DNA from: an uncultured Acidimicrobiales bacterium | GTDB taxonomy: Bacteria; Actinomycetota; Acidimicrobiia; Acidimicrobiales; SHLQ01 | Direction: 5' to 3' | Assembly: GCA_938015295.1 (NCBI GenBank) | Contig: CALLQB010000008.1 | Span: 62,001 to 126,000, forward strand | Length of the DNA: 64,000 nt | In this document: positions 8,611-18,294 of the stretch, piece after piece | Layout of the letters: the number at the start of each line of letters is the position of its first letter | Numbering within the stretch: position 1 is the stretch's first letter | Position numbers and translations under genes: made by a program | The notes under the pieces: generated by a model | Database searches by the model: none | The model's input: the letters and a program-made list of their open reading frames with translations, nothing else | Told to the model about the DNA's origin: nothing

Positions 8611-9447
8611 ATGCCAGAACTACCCGAGGTCAAAGCGCATGCCGAACGGCTCGCCGCAGGCTTCGGCGGACTGACACTTGCCAAATTTCGACCACTACAT
8701 TTCGCGGCGCTGAAGACCTTCGAGCCCGCCCCTGACGACGCAGTCGGCCAAAAGCTCACCGCGGTCACCACACGCGCAAAGCTGCTCATTCTTCACTTCG
8801 AGTCCACGGCCCACATCGTGCATCTCATGCAGGGAGGCCGGCTGAAACCCGACGAAAAACAGTCGGCCAAGGTTCGCAACGGTCTAGTGAGATGGGTATT
8901 CGACAATGGGCAGGCGCTGCTGCTCACCGAGGCGGGTAAGGACCGAAAGGCGGGAGTCTGGACAGTGAGTGGCGACCCTCTACTCGCAGAAAGGTTCGAG
9001 GGACTCGGCCCCGATGCCGATCAGGTGTCGATCGACGAGCTGACCAACCTCGTCGCAGCTGCTTCGATGCGCATTCATGGCTTTCTCCGGCAACAAACCC
9101 ACATCGCCGGGATCGGACGAAGACTGTCGAACGAAATTTGCCACCGCGCAAAGATTTCGCCATTCGCAAACGCATCAAAGCTCGACCGAGCCCAAGTCGT
9201 CGCTCTGCATGCGGCGATCAACGACGCTGTCGACGAGGGCCTGGCCTATGAACGAACTCGCGAAGACATGAGCTCGTCCAAAGACCGTCCGGGCAGCGTG
9301 CATCACCGGAAGGGCGACCCCTGCCCGGTGTGCGATGACGTGATCCGTGAGGTGTCGTACAACCGCTACGACGTTAACTACTGTGCTACCTGCCAAACCG
9401 GCGGGAAAGTGCTGGCCGACAACACCACCAGCAAGTTTCTCAAGTAG
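8611..9447 (+). CDS. DNA-formamidopyrimidine glycosylase / endonuclease VIII family protein
   Basis: This 278-residue base-excision-repair enzyme starts with MPELPEV, so the catalytic N-terminal Pro and the Glu next to it are present. The N-terminal beta-sandwich is followed by the helix-two-turn-helix region (FLRQQTHIAGIGRRLSNEI). A C-terminal zinc finger is seen as CPVCDDVIREVSY, then YCATCQTGGK, giving four Cys ligands. The family removes oxidised purines or pyrimidines from DNA and cuts the backbone. The sequence does not settle whether the enzyme is an Fpg (MutM) or a Nei-type glycosylase. It lies 3 bp behind the SCP2-like gene and converges on a secreted-protein gene 10 bp away. Confidence 0.9.
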   Translation: MPELPEVKAHAERLAAGFGGLTLAKFRPLHFAALKTFEPAPDDAVGQKLTAVTTRAKLLILHFESTAHIVHLMQGGRLKPDEKQSAKVRNGLVRWVFDNGQALLLTEAGKDRKAGVWTVSGDPLLAERFEGLGPDADQVSIDELTNLVAAASMRIHGFLRQQTHIAGIGRRLSNEICHRAKISPFANASKLDRAQVVALHAAINDAVDEGLAYERTREDMSSSKDRPGSVHHRKGDPCPVCDDVIREVSYNRYDVNYCATCQTGGKVLADNTTSKFLK

Positions 9448-9457
9448 ACCCCGAGGG

Positions 9458-9952
9458 CTACTCGGTTTCGGAGACCTCGTCGATGAGCGGATCAGCCGTG
9501 GCATCGGCAAGGGCGCAAAGTTCGACAAGACCAGCAAACTTGGCTTCAACGCGGGCCTGCTTTGCTTCGACCTTCGCTAGGCGACGAGCAATCTTGGCCT
9601 CAAAGCGTTCGAGCTTCTCCGGCTTTGCGGCAAACTTGGCCGAGAACTTCTCCATCTTTGCTTCTATGCGCAATGCCTTCATCTCAAGCTTCGACAACCG
9701 GGCATCGCGTCGTGATTCAAACCGGTCCAGTTTGGCGCACTTGCCCGGAGGTGCGACGGCTTCCTCGCCGTCGGTTTCGGGCTCGTCCTCCTCGACAACC
9801 TCCGGTTCGTCAACAACCTCCGGTTCGTCAACAACCTCGTCGCCGCCAACGATTTCATCAACCGACTCTGCGGTGGCGGTGCCGAAACCGCTGATCATCA
9901 TCAGACCAGCAAGTGCAATCAGCGTGGCGAGTTTTGTGAGGCTTTCTTTCAT
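9458..9952 (-). CDS. secreted acidic/helical protein of unknown function
   Basis: This 164-residue protein begins at ATG 9952 with a clear signal peptide (MKESLTKLATLIALAGLMMI, cleavage probably after TATAE). Next comes an acidic linker with a repeated DEPEVV unit, then about 75 residues of Ala/Lys/Glu/Arg-rich helix likely to form a coiled coil or helical hairpin. Two Cys residues (GKCAKLD and VELCALAD) bracket the helical part and could form a disulfide after export. The frame extends upstream of 9952 but that part has no coding look. It lies downstream of mdh on the same strand with a 198-bp gap. No family is recognised. Confidence 0.7.
   Translation of the reverse strand: MKESLTKLATLIALAGLMMISGFGTATAESVDEIVGGDEVVDEPEVVDEPEVVEEDEPETDGEEAVAPPGKCAKLDRFESRRDARLSKLEMKALRIEAKMEKFSAKFAAKPEKLERFEAKIARRLAKVEAKQARVEAKFAGLVELCALADATADPLIDEVSETE
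9797..9838. repeat. 18-bp in-frame tandem repeat inside the secreted-protein gene
   Basis: AACCTCCGGTTCGTCAAC occurs at 9797-9814 and 9815-9832, with a partial third copy. It encodes the repeated acidic linker of the secreted protein, so copy number could vary without a frameshift. Confidence 0.8.
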
Positions 9953-10150
9953 TCCGAGTCCCAAGTGTCTTTCGTGGTGTGGCAGTACATGGCGTATGTT
10001 CCACAGACCACTACGGCATAAACCCGAAAAACCTGAAGGATATTTTGGGCCCAATAGCCCACATCGACAGCCCAAAACGACGACATCCCGGACCGCTGAA
10101 CTGGTGCAACCAGCAAAGCAGCCCGGGAGTATGGCGAAGAGTGGCGTTGC

Positions 10151-11137
10151 CTAGATGAGTCCGAGGCCGCTGACGGTGTCGCGTTCTTCAGTCAGTTCGT
10201 CCCAGCTCGCCTGCATACGGCCCTGGCTGAATTCGTCAATCTCAAGGCCCTGCACAATGGAGAAGTTTCCGTCGGCGGTAGTGGTTGGGAAGGACGTGAC
10301 GATGCCGTCGGGCGCCCCGTAGGAACCATCGCTGAAGATCGACATCGATACCCAGTCGTTGTCGGGTGTACCGAGCACCCAATCGTGCATGTGATCGATA
10401 GCAGCGTTTGCGGCCGAAGCTGCCGACGACGCCCCACGGGCATCGATGATTGCTGCGCCACGTTTTGCCACGGTCGGGATGAAGTCGTTTTCGATCCATG
10501 CCTGGTCGTTGATCATGGCTGCAGCGTTCTGACCGTTGACTTCAGCGTGGAAAAGGTCGGGATACTGCGTCGACGAGTGGTTGCCCCAGATTGTCATCTT
10601 CGTGATGTCGTTGACCGTCGTGCCGGTCTTTGCGGCGAGTTGGCTCATCGCACGGTTGTGGTCAAGGCGGGTCATCGCCTGGATTTGGGTCGGATCAATA
10701 TCGGGGGCATTCGACAACGTGATGAGTGCGTTTGTGTTGGCCGGGTTACCAACGACCAGAACCTTGATGTCTTTGTTTGCCGCCGAGTTGATGGCCTTGC
10801 CTTGGGGCCCAAAGATGCCGCCGTTGGCCTCGAGGAGGTCAGCGCGCTCCATGCCTTGCTTGCGCGGCATGGCGCCGACAAGGAGTGCGTAGTCAGCATC
10901 GCCGAAAGCGACCTCGGCGTCATCGGTCTTCACCATGCCCGCGAGCAGCGGGAACGCACAATCGTCAAGTTCCATAGCGACACCCTCAAGCGCACCCAAC
11001 GCCGGGGTGATCTCGAGCATCTGAAGAATCACCGGCTGGTCGGGACCAAGAAGGTGACCACTAGCGATGCGAAACAGCAAGCTGTAGCCGATTTGTCCGG
11101 CGGCTCCGGTAATTGTGACGCGTGCAGGACTCTTCAT
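10151..11137 (-). CDS. mdh: malate dehydrogenase
   Basis: This 328-residue NAD-dependent enzyme interconverts malate and oxaloacetate in the TCA cycle. The nucleotide-binding motif [13 protein letters not shown] is near residue 9. The substrate Arg is in [11 protein letters not shown], the Asp/Arg pair in MTRLDHNRA and the catalytic His in [13 protein letters not shown]. Length and pattern match the cytosolic-type (group 2) bacterial malate dehydrogenases. The start is ATG 11137, with GGAG about 10 nt upstream on the minus strand (CGGAGATCAAATCCCC); an upstream ATG of the same frame lacks such a site. The gene stands alone, 129 bp downstream of the ABC exporter pair. Confidence 0.95.
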   Translation of the reverse strand: MKSPARVTITGAAGQIGYSLLFRIASGHLLGPDQPVILQMLEITPALGALEGVAMELDDCAFPLLAGMVKTDDAEVAFGDADYALLVGAMPRKQGMERADLLEANGGIFGPQGKAINSAANKDIKVLVVGNPANTNALITLSNAPDIDPTQIQAMTRLDHNRAMSQLAAKTGTTVNDITKMTIWGNHSSTQYPDLFHAEVNGQNAAAMINDQAWIENDFIPTVAKRGAAIIDARGASSAASAANAAIDHMHDWVLGTPDNDWVSMSIFSDGSYGAPDGIVTSFPTTTADGNFSIVQGLEIDEFSQGRMQASWDELTEERDTVSGLGLI

Positions 11138-11266
11138 GGGGATTTGATCTCCGTAGGTAGTCGCCGAACGGGCCGGCGAAAGGGGCAACAGGTGGTTCGA
11201 TGTTCATAGCGAACGACTACGAACCGTTCTCAGGATACGGCGCTGGCAATCAAGTGAGCCAGTTCC

Positions 11267-13066
11267 TCACCCCAGAGATTCGCGGGTCGCGCCGATCCAT
11301 GATTGATGGAGACCGGCATAGACCCCACCGCGGGCCACTAGTTCGTCATGTGTGCCCTGCTCGACCAAATCGCCATCGTCAAACACCAGTACCAGATCGG
11401 CACGCTCGGCAGTCGAGAGGCGATGTGCAACACTCACGGTGGTGCGACCTTCGGCGAGACGTTCGAGGGCCACAGTAAGCGACTGTTCGATCTCGGCATC
11501 GACGGCGCTGGTTGCCTCGTCGAGGATAAGAAGCCCCGGGTCAGCAAGCTGCGCCCGGGCGAGGGCGACCAACTGTCGCTCGCCGACCGATAGAGACTCG
11601 CCACGCTCGCCGACATGGGTATCGAGTCCCTCGGGCAGCGACGCCAGCCAGCCATCAAGGCCAAGTCGGTCGAAGCTGCCAGCGATCTCGGCGTCGGTAG
11701 CTGCCGGTCGCCCGAACCGCACGTTGTCGCGGATGCTCGCAGCAAAGAGGAACCCATCTTGGGGCACCATACGGATGGCGCTGCGGCGACTCACACCATC
11801 GACCTCGGTGAGGTCGACGCCTGCAATCTTCACCGCTCCAGATGATGGATCGGCCAACCTCGAAAGCAGCTTGGCAAACGTCGTTTTTCCCGACCCGGTT
11901 TCGCCAACGACCGCGACGCTTGCACCCGCAGCCAACGAAACAGAAATGCCGTGCAGTACTTCATCGCCTGTGCGGTAGCTGAAGCGAACATCTTCGACGT
12001 CGACCGCAAGCGCTCCCTGCGGAAGCAACGTTCCATCATCAGGGTCGACGATGTCGATCGGCCGATCGAAGACCCCCAAGATCTTCCACCATCCAGCCAA
12101 GGCGGTTTGTGTCTGGTCAAGCGTCTCGCCGATCTCGGCAATCGGCGTGATAATCAAGCTGACGAGGAACATGAACGCCACGAGTTCGCCCGAACTCACG
12201 CCCCATCCCCCACCAAATTTCACACCCAACACCACGACCGAAGCCATCGCCACGATGCCGAACAGGTCGGTGATCGAGGTGATGAAGGCAAAGAACTTAT
12301 GCGCGGCGAGTTGATTTCGGTACTGCGACTGGACCGCGTCGTCGAGCTTCGAGCGCATCGCTGACCGGTAGCCGTAGGCCCGGATCAGTGCGGCACCCAT
12401 CACGGCCTCACCGGTCACGCCAAGCGTTTCACCAACCGCTGTACGAACCCGGTCATAGGCCACGAGCTGCCGGCGCTGAATCCAACGCATCACCGGAATC
12501 ACCGGGCCGTACACGACTACAACGACAAGCGTCAATGGCCACGAATACACGAGCATGACCCCAAGTGTTCCGACGATGAGTGCCGAGTTAATGACCCACG
12601 AGATCGCACCCCACGACGCGAAACGTGAAAGCGTTTCGACATCGCTGGTCACCCGGGCGGTAAGAATGCCGCGCTGGTTCTCCGAGTGCTCGGCAATACT
12701 CAGGCGCTGAATGTGATCGAAAGCGCGAACCCGCAGCGACATCAACATCGCCTCAGCCGTTTCGACAAGACGGATCGATGTGGCCCGACCGACGACAGCA
12801 ACTGCGAGGACGATGATCGCCGCTATCGCCGACGCTCCATAGACAAATCCAGGCCGGTAGCCCTGTTCGCCCAGAACGCCTCGGTCGAGGATCTGCTGAA
12901 TTAGTACAGGGATGATCAGACGCCCGATCGCGCCGACGAGCGCCATCGATGCCGTAACAACAAAACCCGTGCGAAGTTCGGGGCTGCGAGCCAAGCCCCG
13001 GCGCAACACCTCGACGGCACGAACGTCGGCGATTTCTTCTTCGAGCGTTTCGATAGGTGCAACCAT
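11267..13066 (-). CDS. ABC exporter half-transporter with canonical Walker B, atypical signature
   Basis: This 599-residue half-transporter has a six-helix membrane domain (residues about 35-330) followed by an ATPase domain. Walker A is VVGETGSGKTTFAK, Walker B LLILDEATSAVD with the catalytic Glu, and the switch His is in VAHRLS. The signature motif is LSVGERQ instead of LSGGQ. Its partner, encoded directly upstream, has the complementary defect, so the two should form a heterodimer with one working and one degenerate ATP site. The start codon overlaps the upstream stop by one base (TGATG), so translation is coupled. The exported compound (drug, lipid or peptide) cannot be told from sequence. 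Confidence 0.9.
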   Translation of the reverse strand: MVAPIETLEEEIADVRAVEVLRRGLARSPELRTGFVVTASMALVGAIGRLIIPVLIQQILDRGVLGEQGYRPGFVYGASAIAAIIVLAVAVVGRATSIRLVETAEAMLMSLRVRAFDHIQRLSIAEHSENQRGILTARVTSDVETLSRFASWGAISWVINSALIVGTLGVMLVYSWPLTLVVVVVYGPVIPVMRWIQRRQLVAYDRVRTAVGETLGVTGEAVMGAALIRAYGYRSAMRSKLDDAVQSQYRNQLAAHKFFAFITSITDLFGIVAMASVVVLGVKFGGGWGVSSGELVAFMFLVSLIITPIAEIGETLDQTQTALAGWWKILGVFDRPIDIVDPDDGTLLPQGALAVDVEDVRFSYRTGDEVLHGISVSLAAGASVAVVGETGSGKTTFAKLLSRLADPSSGAVKIAGVDLTEVDGVSRRSAIRMVPQDGFLFAASIRDNVRFGRPAATDAEIAGSFDRLGLDGWLASLPEGLDTHVGERGESLSVGERQLVALARAQLADPGLLILDEATSAVDAEIEQSLTVALERLAEGRTTVSVAHRLSTAERADLVLVFDDGDLVEQGTHDELVARGGVYAGLHQSWIGATRESLG

Positions 13067-14856
13067 CAGTCGGCCCCAAGTTCGTATGCGCGCGCCAAGG
13101 CTTCGTACTCGGGCACAGCAAGCAGCTCGTCATGTTTCCCAGACGCCAGGATCGCACCACCCGAGAGAAAGATCACTCGGTCGGCTAGGCGAATCGTGGA
13201 CAAGCGATGAGCGACTACCAGCAAGGTCAGATCGAGTTCGGCACGAAGATTGTCGAGGATCTGCTGCTCGACACTGGGGTCGATGGCCGATGTTGCGTCA
13301 TCGAGGAACAGCAGGCTTGGGCTGCGCACCAGCGCCCGGGCGAGCGCGACACGTTGACGTTGCCCACCCGACAGCGTCACGCCACGTTCGCCGACGACCG
13401 TGTCGTAACCCTGCGGCATTTCGAGGATGAATTGATGGGCGCGCACGAGCCGGGTGACACGCTCGAGGTCGGCGTCGGAAACGTCGGCACCCAGAGTGAT
13501 GTTCTCACGCACTGATGCGCCAAAGAGAAACGTTTCCTGAAAGACCAGGCCGACGTTATTGGTCACTTCATCGGGGTGCAGATCGGCCAGCGGGATCCCG
13601 CCGATCTTGACGGTGCCCGAATCAGGCTCGGTCAACCCAACGATCAGATCGGCGATCGTGCTCTTGCCCGACCCGGTTGCGCCAACAAGCGCCACCACTT
13701 CGCCGGCGCCAATCACAAAGCCGAGTCGGTCAAGCACTACTTGATCTGCATGGGAAAAAACGACGCTGTCGAACTCGACCGCACCCGGTGTGTCGTTGGG
13801 CGCAAAGGTTCGACTACCCGCTGTATCAGCAGGTTTTTCAAGATGGAGGACATCCTCGATTCGTTCGAAGGCAACCACCGAGCGGGGCATTTCTTCGAGG
13901 AAGAACCCGACAATTCGTATGGGCAGCGCGAGCATCGTGAACAGCGAAATCGCAGTAACGATGTCGCCGACCGTGATCGAGTCGGTCGAAAGAAGTCGCG
14001 CACCGAGCACCAGTAACACGATGACGCCAAGGTTCGGTAGCGCGTCGATGGTTGGCTCGAACACTGCCCGCAATCGCCCGACGACGATGCGTTGCTTGCG
14101 CAGGCGATCGGACGCCTCGCTGAACCGTTCGACCTCAGCCTCTTCGCGGCCGAGCGTCTTGACCACCATCACGCCATCGAAGCTCTCAAACGCGACGTTG
14201 CTGACCTCGCCGATTTCGGCTTGGACCCGAGCCGACGGCTCGACCACTCGGGCGGTGTAGATCCGGTTGAGCAACCCAAGCGTCGGAAACAAGATCATCG
14301 CAGTAAAGAAGAAAAAGGGGTGAAGCGCCAGAAGACTCACAAGCGCAGCGATCACGAGCACCGCAACGCTGGCGACAAAAGCTAGAGGCTTGAGAACCGA
14401 GGTGGCCGCAGTGATGTCGGCGTCGGCATGAGCGAGCAGCTCACCGGTTGGCCTCCCGCGATGAAAACTCAGCGGTTGATCGAGATATTGACCCAGGATG
14501 TCGAGCCGCCACGACCGTTGCACTCGGTGTTCTGCCATCGCCATGAAGTATCGCCGCACCGTCACCGATGCTCCTCGGAGTAGGCCGATCGCGAGCAGCA
14601 CCAACGCGACCTCAACCAAATCGCCGTTGGAGACGCCGTCGCCGTCGAGGCCGGGCACGATCACGTCGTCGGTGAGCTGACCGAGGAACACCGTGAGCCC
14701 GACGGTCAGCAGTGACCACATCGACGCACCAAGAATCGAGACAATATTCGGCACCGGGTGCATACGAATCGTGCGCCAGATCAGCCCCAGGCCGCGAGCG
14801 AGAACCCGGTGCGAATGGGCGGTTGCATCAACCCCGGAGTCGGCTACAGCGGTCAC
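13066..14856 (-). CDS. ABC exporter half-transporter with degenerate Walker B
   Basis: This 596-residue half-transporter has a membrane domain (residues about 30-330) and an ATPase domain with Walker A LVGATGSGKSTIAD, a canonical signature LSGGQRQRVALAR and switch His in VAHRLS. Walker B reads LLFLDDATSAID, so the catalytic Glu is replaced by Asp, a known mark of the degenerate site in heterodimeric exporters. It is the first gene of a two-gene operon. The start is GTG 14856, placed by a TAGGTT -10 lying 6 nt upstream on the minus strand. It is divergent from icd. Confidence 0.9.
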   Translation of the reverse strand: MTAVADSGVDATAHSHRVLARGLGLIWRTIRMHPVPNIVSILGASMWSLLTVGLTVFLGQLTDDVIVPGLDGDGVSNGDLVEVALVLLAIGLLRGASVTVRRYFMAMAEHRVQRSWRLDILGQYLDQPLSFHRGRPTGELLAHADADITAATSVLKPLAFVASVAVLVIAALVSLLALHPFFFFTAMILFPTLGLLNRIYTARVVEPSARVQAEIGEVSNVAFESFDGVMVVKTLGREEAEVERFSEASDRLRKQRIVVGRLRAVFEPTIDALPNLGVIVLLVLGARLLSTDSITVGDIVTAISLFTMLALPIRIVGFFLEEMPRSVVAFERIEDVLHLEKPADTAGSRTFAPNDTPGAVEFDSVVFSHADQVVLDRLGFVIGAGEVVALVGATGSGKSTIADLIVGLTEPDSGTVKIGGIPLADLHPDEVTNNVGLVFQETFLFGASVRENITLGADVSDADLERVTRLVRAHQFILEMPQGYDTVVGERGVTLSGGQRQRVALARALVRSPSLLFLDDATSAIDPSVEQQILDNLRAELDLTLLVVAHRLSTIRLADRVIFLSGGAILASGKHDELLAVPEYEALARAYELGAD

Positions 14857-14862
14857 CGAGAC

Positions 14863-14868
14863 AACCTA
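14863..14868 (-). promoter_or_regulatory. -10 box of leaderless ABC exporter operon
   Basis: TAGGTT on the minus strand ends 6 nt before the GTG start at 14856, the spacing of a leaderless transcript. Confidence 0.55.
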
Positions 14869-14921
14869 GAACAAGCGCCGCGTAACCAAAGAAGCGTTTT
14901 CGGGTGACTTGTGGCGTTATT

Positions 14922-14971
14922 GTCGCTGATGGGGCGTATTTCTCGCCACCCACAACGTCTCTGATGGGGCG
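14922..14971. repeat. direct repeat upstream of icd, possible operator
   Basis: GTCGCTGATGGGGCG (14922-14936) and GTCTCTGATGGGGCG (14957-14971) match at 14 of 15 bases and are 35 bp apart. The second copy ends 6 bp before TAACAT (14978-14983), a possible -10 for icd, so the copies would lie over and upstream of the -35 region. A regulator binding both copies is plausible but unproven. Confidence 0.45.
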
Positions 14972-15055
14972 ATCTCGTAACATTGGTACCGAACCCGCGG
15001 AACCTGCTCCCGAGTGGCTGTTCCGCACGACATGAACAAGATGAATGAGACGGCA

Positions 15056-17281
15056 ATGGCAACGGAATCGACGATCATTTACACACTCACCGATGAGGCC
15101 CCAGCTCTGGCCACTCGGTCGCTTCTCCCGATTGTGCAGGCGTTCGCAGGCGCCTGCGGGGTTCATGTTGAAACGCGTGACATCTCGCTCGCGGCCCGGG
15201 TGCTCGCCCTCTTTAGCGACCACCTCACCGCCGACCAGGCCGTTTCGGATGATCTCGCCGAGTTGGGTGCGCTGACCCAGCACCCTGGTGCAAACATCAT
15301 CAAGCTCCCCAACATCAGCGCTTCGGTTCCACAGCTAAAGGCCACCATCGATGAGCTGCAGGCGAAGGGGTACGACCTTCCCGATTACCCCGACGATCCG
15401 CAAACTCCCGAGCAAATCGAAGCACGGCTTCGTTACGACAAGGTCAAAGGCAGTGCAGTGAACCCGGTGCTGCGTGAGGGCAACTCCGATCGACGAGCCC
15501 CGGTCGCGGTGAAGAACTATGCCAAGAAGAATCCCCACTCGATGGGCGATTGGTCGAGCGACTCAAAAACCCACGTCTCCACGATGGGAGCGGGCGACTT
15601 CCAGGCAAACGAAAAGTCGCTGACCATTCAGGCCGACGACACGTTGCGCATTCAGCACACCGCATCTGATGGCACGGTTACGGTCCTTCGCAACGAAGTT
15701 CCGGTCTTGGCTGGCGAGGTTGTCGACAGCACCTTCATGAGCAAAAAGGCGCTGGTTGCGTTCCTCACCGAACAGGTCGCCGACGCGAAGGAGCAGGGCG
15801 TACTCTTCTCGCTCCACATGAAGGCAACGATGATGAAGGTGTCTGACCCCATCATCTTTGGCCACGGCGTCCGGGCCTACTTCCCGAACGTGTTCGCAAA
15901 ACACGAAGAAGCCCTCGCCGCCGCTGGCGTCGATGTGAACAACGGCTTCGGTAACCTCCTCGAAATTCTTGCCGGCATGCCCGATGAGCAACGTTCCGAG
16001 ATCGAAGCCGACATCACCGAGGCCTACGAGAATGGCCCCGATCTTGCGATGGTCAACTCCGACAAGGGCATCACCAACCTTCACGTGCCCAGCGACGTCA
16101 TCATCGATGCGTCGATGCCCGCCATGATTCGCACGTCAGGTCAGATGTGGAACATCGCTGGCGAGCAGCAAGACACCAAGGCCACGATTCCTGACAGCAG
16201 TTACGCCGACCTCTACAGCGCCACGATTGCGTTCTGCAAAGAGCACGGGGCGTTCGATCCCACCACGATGGGCACCGTGCCCAACGTTGGCCTGATGGCC
16301 CAAAAGGCCGAAGAATACGGCTCACACGACAAGACCTTCGAAATCGCCGCCGACGGCAAGGTCGAGGTCATCAACGATGCCGGCACCACCATTCTCGAAC
16401 ACGACGTCGAAACCGGCGATATCTGGCGCATGTGTCAGGTCAAGGATCTCCCGGTCCAGGACTGGGTGAAGCTCGCAGTTCGTCGGGCCCGCGCCACCAG
16501 TGTTCCGGCAGTGTTCTGGCTCGACGCCAACCGGGCACACGATGCTGAGCTCATCGTCAAAGTCAACGCCTACCTCGCAGACCTCGACACTGACGGTCTC
16601 GACATTCGCATCATGTCAGTCGCCGAAGCCACAGCGTTCACCCTCGAGCGGGCGCACAACGGCGAAGACACCATCTCGGTCACCGGCAACGTGTTGCGCG
16701 ACTATCTGACCGACTTGTTCCCGATTCTTGAGCTGGGCACAAGCGCAAAGATGCTTTCGATTGTGCCGCTTATGAAGGGCGGCGGCCTGTTTGAAACCGG
16801 CGCCGGCGGATCTGCGCCGAAGCACGTTCAGCAATTTGAGTCCGAGAACCACCTTCGCTGGGACAGCTTGGGCGAGTTCCTTGCACTTGCTGAGTCGCTC
16901 GAACACTACGCCGAGGTCACCGATAACGCCTCGGCAAAGATCCTTGGCGCAGCGCTAAGCGACGCGACCGAAGCCGTGCTTGAGAACCGCAAGTCCCCGT
17001 CTCGCAAGGTCAACGAACTCGACAACCGCGGGAGCCACTTCTACCTGGCCATGTATTGGGCGCAGGCGCTGGCCACCCAAACTGCCGATCCGGCGATGGC
17101 CGAACGGTTCGCTGCCCTGGCGGCCACCCTCGTCGAAAGCGAGGATGCAGTGGTGCAAGAGCTCACCGACGTGCAGGGACAACCCATGGATGTCGGCGGC
17201 TACTACTACCCAAGCGCCGACCTCGCCGATCTGGCAATGCGCCCAAGCGCCACGCTGAACGCAGCACTCGAAACGCTGTAA
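15056..17281 (+). CDS. icd: isocitrate dehydrogenase (NADP+), monomeric type
   Basis: This 741-residue enzyme decarboxylates isocitrate to 2-oxoglutarate with NADP+. The opening [20 protein letters not shown], the substrate region NGDSRR-like [20 protein letters not shown], and [19 protein letters not shown] are hallmarks of the monomeric IDH family, which is unrelated in length to the dimeric enzyme. The ATG at 15056 gives a length fitting the family (about 740); the frame is open to an ATG at 15014 and also has ATGs at 15032 and 15041. It is a single gene with its own upstream repeat and ends in a bidirectional terminator. Confidence 0.95.
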   Translation: MATESTIIYTLTDEAPALATRSLLPIVQAFAGACGVHVETRDISLAARVLALFSDHLTADQAVSDDLAELGALTQHPGANIIKLPNISASVPQLKATIDELQAKGYDLPDYPDDPQTPEQIEARLRYDKVKGSAVNPVLREGNSDRRAPVAVKNYAKKNPHSMGDWSSDSKTHVSTMGAGDFQANEKSLTIQADDTLRIQHTASDGTVTVLRNEVPVLAGEVVDSTFMSKKALVAFLTEQVADAKEQGVLFSLHMKATMMKVSDPIIFGHGVRAYFPNVFAKHEEALAAAGVDVNNGFGNLLEILAGMPDEQRSEIEADITEAYENGPDLAMVNSDKGITNLHVPSDVIIDASMPAMIRTSGQMWNIAGEQQDTKATIPDSSYADLYSATIAFCKEHGAFDPTTMGTVPNVGLMAQKAEEYGSHDKTFEIAADGKVEVINDAGTTILEHDVETGDIWRMCQVKDLPVQDWVKLAVRRARATSVPAVFWLDANRAHDAELIVKVNAYLADLDTDGLDIRIMSVAEATAFTLERAHNGEDTISVTGNVLRDYLTDLFPILELGTSAKMLSIVPLMKGGGLFETGAGGSAPKHVQQFESENHLRWDSLGEFLALAESLEHYAEVTDNASAKILGAALSDATEAVLENRKSPSRKVNELDNRGSHFYLAMYWAQALATQTADPAMAERFAALAATLVESEDAVVQELTDVQGQPMDVGGYYYPSADLADLAMRPSATLNAALETL

Positions 17282-17291
17282 CCCAAAACCC

Positions 17292-17326
17292 AAAGGGGTC
17301 AGGCACTTTAGGTGCCTGACCCCTTT
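17292..17326. terminator. bidirectional terminator between icd and folD (GGGGTCAGGCAC family)
   Basis: AAAGGGGTCAGGCAC (17292-17306) pairs perfectly over 15 bp with GTGCCTGACCCCTTT (17312-17326) around TTTAG. The stem is followed by T-rich DNA (17326-17342) on the plus strand. It separates convergent icd and folD. Nearly the same hairpin occurs at 20621. Confidence 0.85.
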
Positions 17327-17338
17327 GTTGTTTTGTTG

Positions 17339-18199
17339 TTAGTTTGCGGCGTGAGCTTCGGCCGCAGCGACGGTGTTTTGCAAAAGGAGTGCCACCGTGG
17401 TGGGTCCTACGCCGCCGAGGCGTGGCGTAATCCAGCCAGCGACCTCTTCGACTGACTCGTCTACGTCGGGGAGCAGGCGACGGCCTTCCCAGCTGATGCC
17501 TCCGCTGACAACTACCGCGCCGGGCTTGATCATGTCGGCGGTGACGCAGCTGGGGCTACCAACTGCAGCGACGACGATGTCGGCTTGGCGGGTGTAGGAC
17601 GCGATGTCGCCCACACCGGTGTGCACCGTGGTGACCGCGGCGTTCGCGCCGGGCTGCTTCGTGGTGAGCAGTAGCGAAAGCGGGCGGCCAAGGGTGGGGC
17701 CACGTCCGAGGATGACAACGCTCTTGCCGGCGACCTCGATGCCGTAATGCACCAACATGGCCTGGATGCCAGCTGGGGTGCACGGCACCGGGCCTCGCTC
17801 TTGGAGAACGAGCTTGCCCAGGTTGGTGGGATGCAGTCCGTCGGCGTCTTTGGCGGCGTCCATCGCGTTGAGCGCAGCGTTGAAATCGAAATTGTCGGGA
17901 ACGGGATGCTGAATGATGAACGCATCGACCGCAGGGTTGTTGTTGAACCCTTCGACTGCCGCCATGAGCGCGGACTGGCCGCCACTCTGGGGGATTTCGA
18001 CGTTGATCGAATCGATACCGACCTCGGCGCAGGTCTCGTGCTTCTTCCGCACGTAGCCTGCGCTTGCCTCGTCGTCGCCGACGAGGATGGTACCAAGACC
18101 TGGGGTTATGCCCCGGTCGACCAGCGCTTCGACACGCCGTTTAACATCGTTGAGAATTGCTTCTGCCACCGGACCACCGGCGAGTAACTGTGCTGCCAT
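17339..18199 (-). CDS. folD: bifunctional methylenetetrahydrofolate dehydrogenase / methenyltetrahydrofolate cyclohydrolase
   Basis: This 286-residue enzyme interconverts 5,10-methylene- and 10-formyl-tetrahydrofolate using NADP+, feeding one-carbon units to PurN and PurH. The catalytic Lys region is YVRKKHETCAEVGI (residue about 50), followed by DGLHPTNLGKL, PCTPAGIQAM and the nucleotide-binding GRGPTLGRPLSLLL (the family's GRSxxVGxP). The C-terminal loop PRLGGVGPTTVALLL is also conserved. ATG 18199 is chosen over an upstream GTG at 18208, because TAGTGT lies 7 nt before the ATG and the GTG would be inside that promoter element. Confidence 0.94.
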   Translation of the reverse strand: MAAQLLAGGPVAEAILNDVKRRVEALVDRGITPGLGTILVGDDEASAGYVRKKHETCAEVGIDSINVEIPQSGGQSALMAAVEGFNNNPAVDAFIIQHPVPDNFDFNAALNAMDAAKDADGLHPTNLGKLVLQERGPVPCTPAGIQAMLVHYGIEVAGKSVVILGRGPTLGRPLSLLLTTKQPGANAAVTTVHTGVGDIASYTRQADIVVAAVGSPSCVTADMIKPGAVVVSGGISWEGRRLLPDVDESVEEVAGWITPRLGGVGPTTVALLLQNTVAAAEAHAAN

Positions 18200-18206
18200 T
18201 TCGGGC

Positions 18207-18212
18207 ACACTA
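18207..18212 (-). promoter_or_regulatory. -10 box of leaderless folD
   Basis: TAGTGT on the minus strand ends 7 nt before the ATG at 18199. It overlaps the alternative GTG start at 18208, which argues against that start. Confidence 0.55.
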
Positions 18213-18281
18213 CCGGCCTTTTCGCAGCTTTGTTGCCCTCGGCCCTCGGCAACTTTGCCGGTGACGAGCGAAGTCGAGCAC

Positions 18282-18287
18282 TAAGGT
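18282..18287 (+). promoter_or_regulatory. -10 box of leaderless rhomboid gene
   Basis: TAAGGT ends 7 nt before the GTG start at 18295; no Shine-Dalgarno sequence is visible. Confidence 0.55.
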
Positions 18288-18294
18288 CGCAGGC

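Noticed and set aside
9448-9470. CCGAG/CTCGG hairpin between the Fpg/Nei gene and the secreted-protein gene
   Set aside because: The 5-bp stem overlaps the stop region of the minus-strand gene and is too short to call a terminator.
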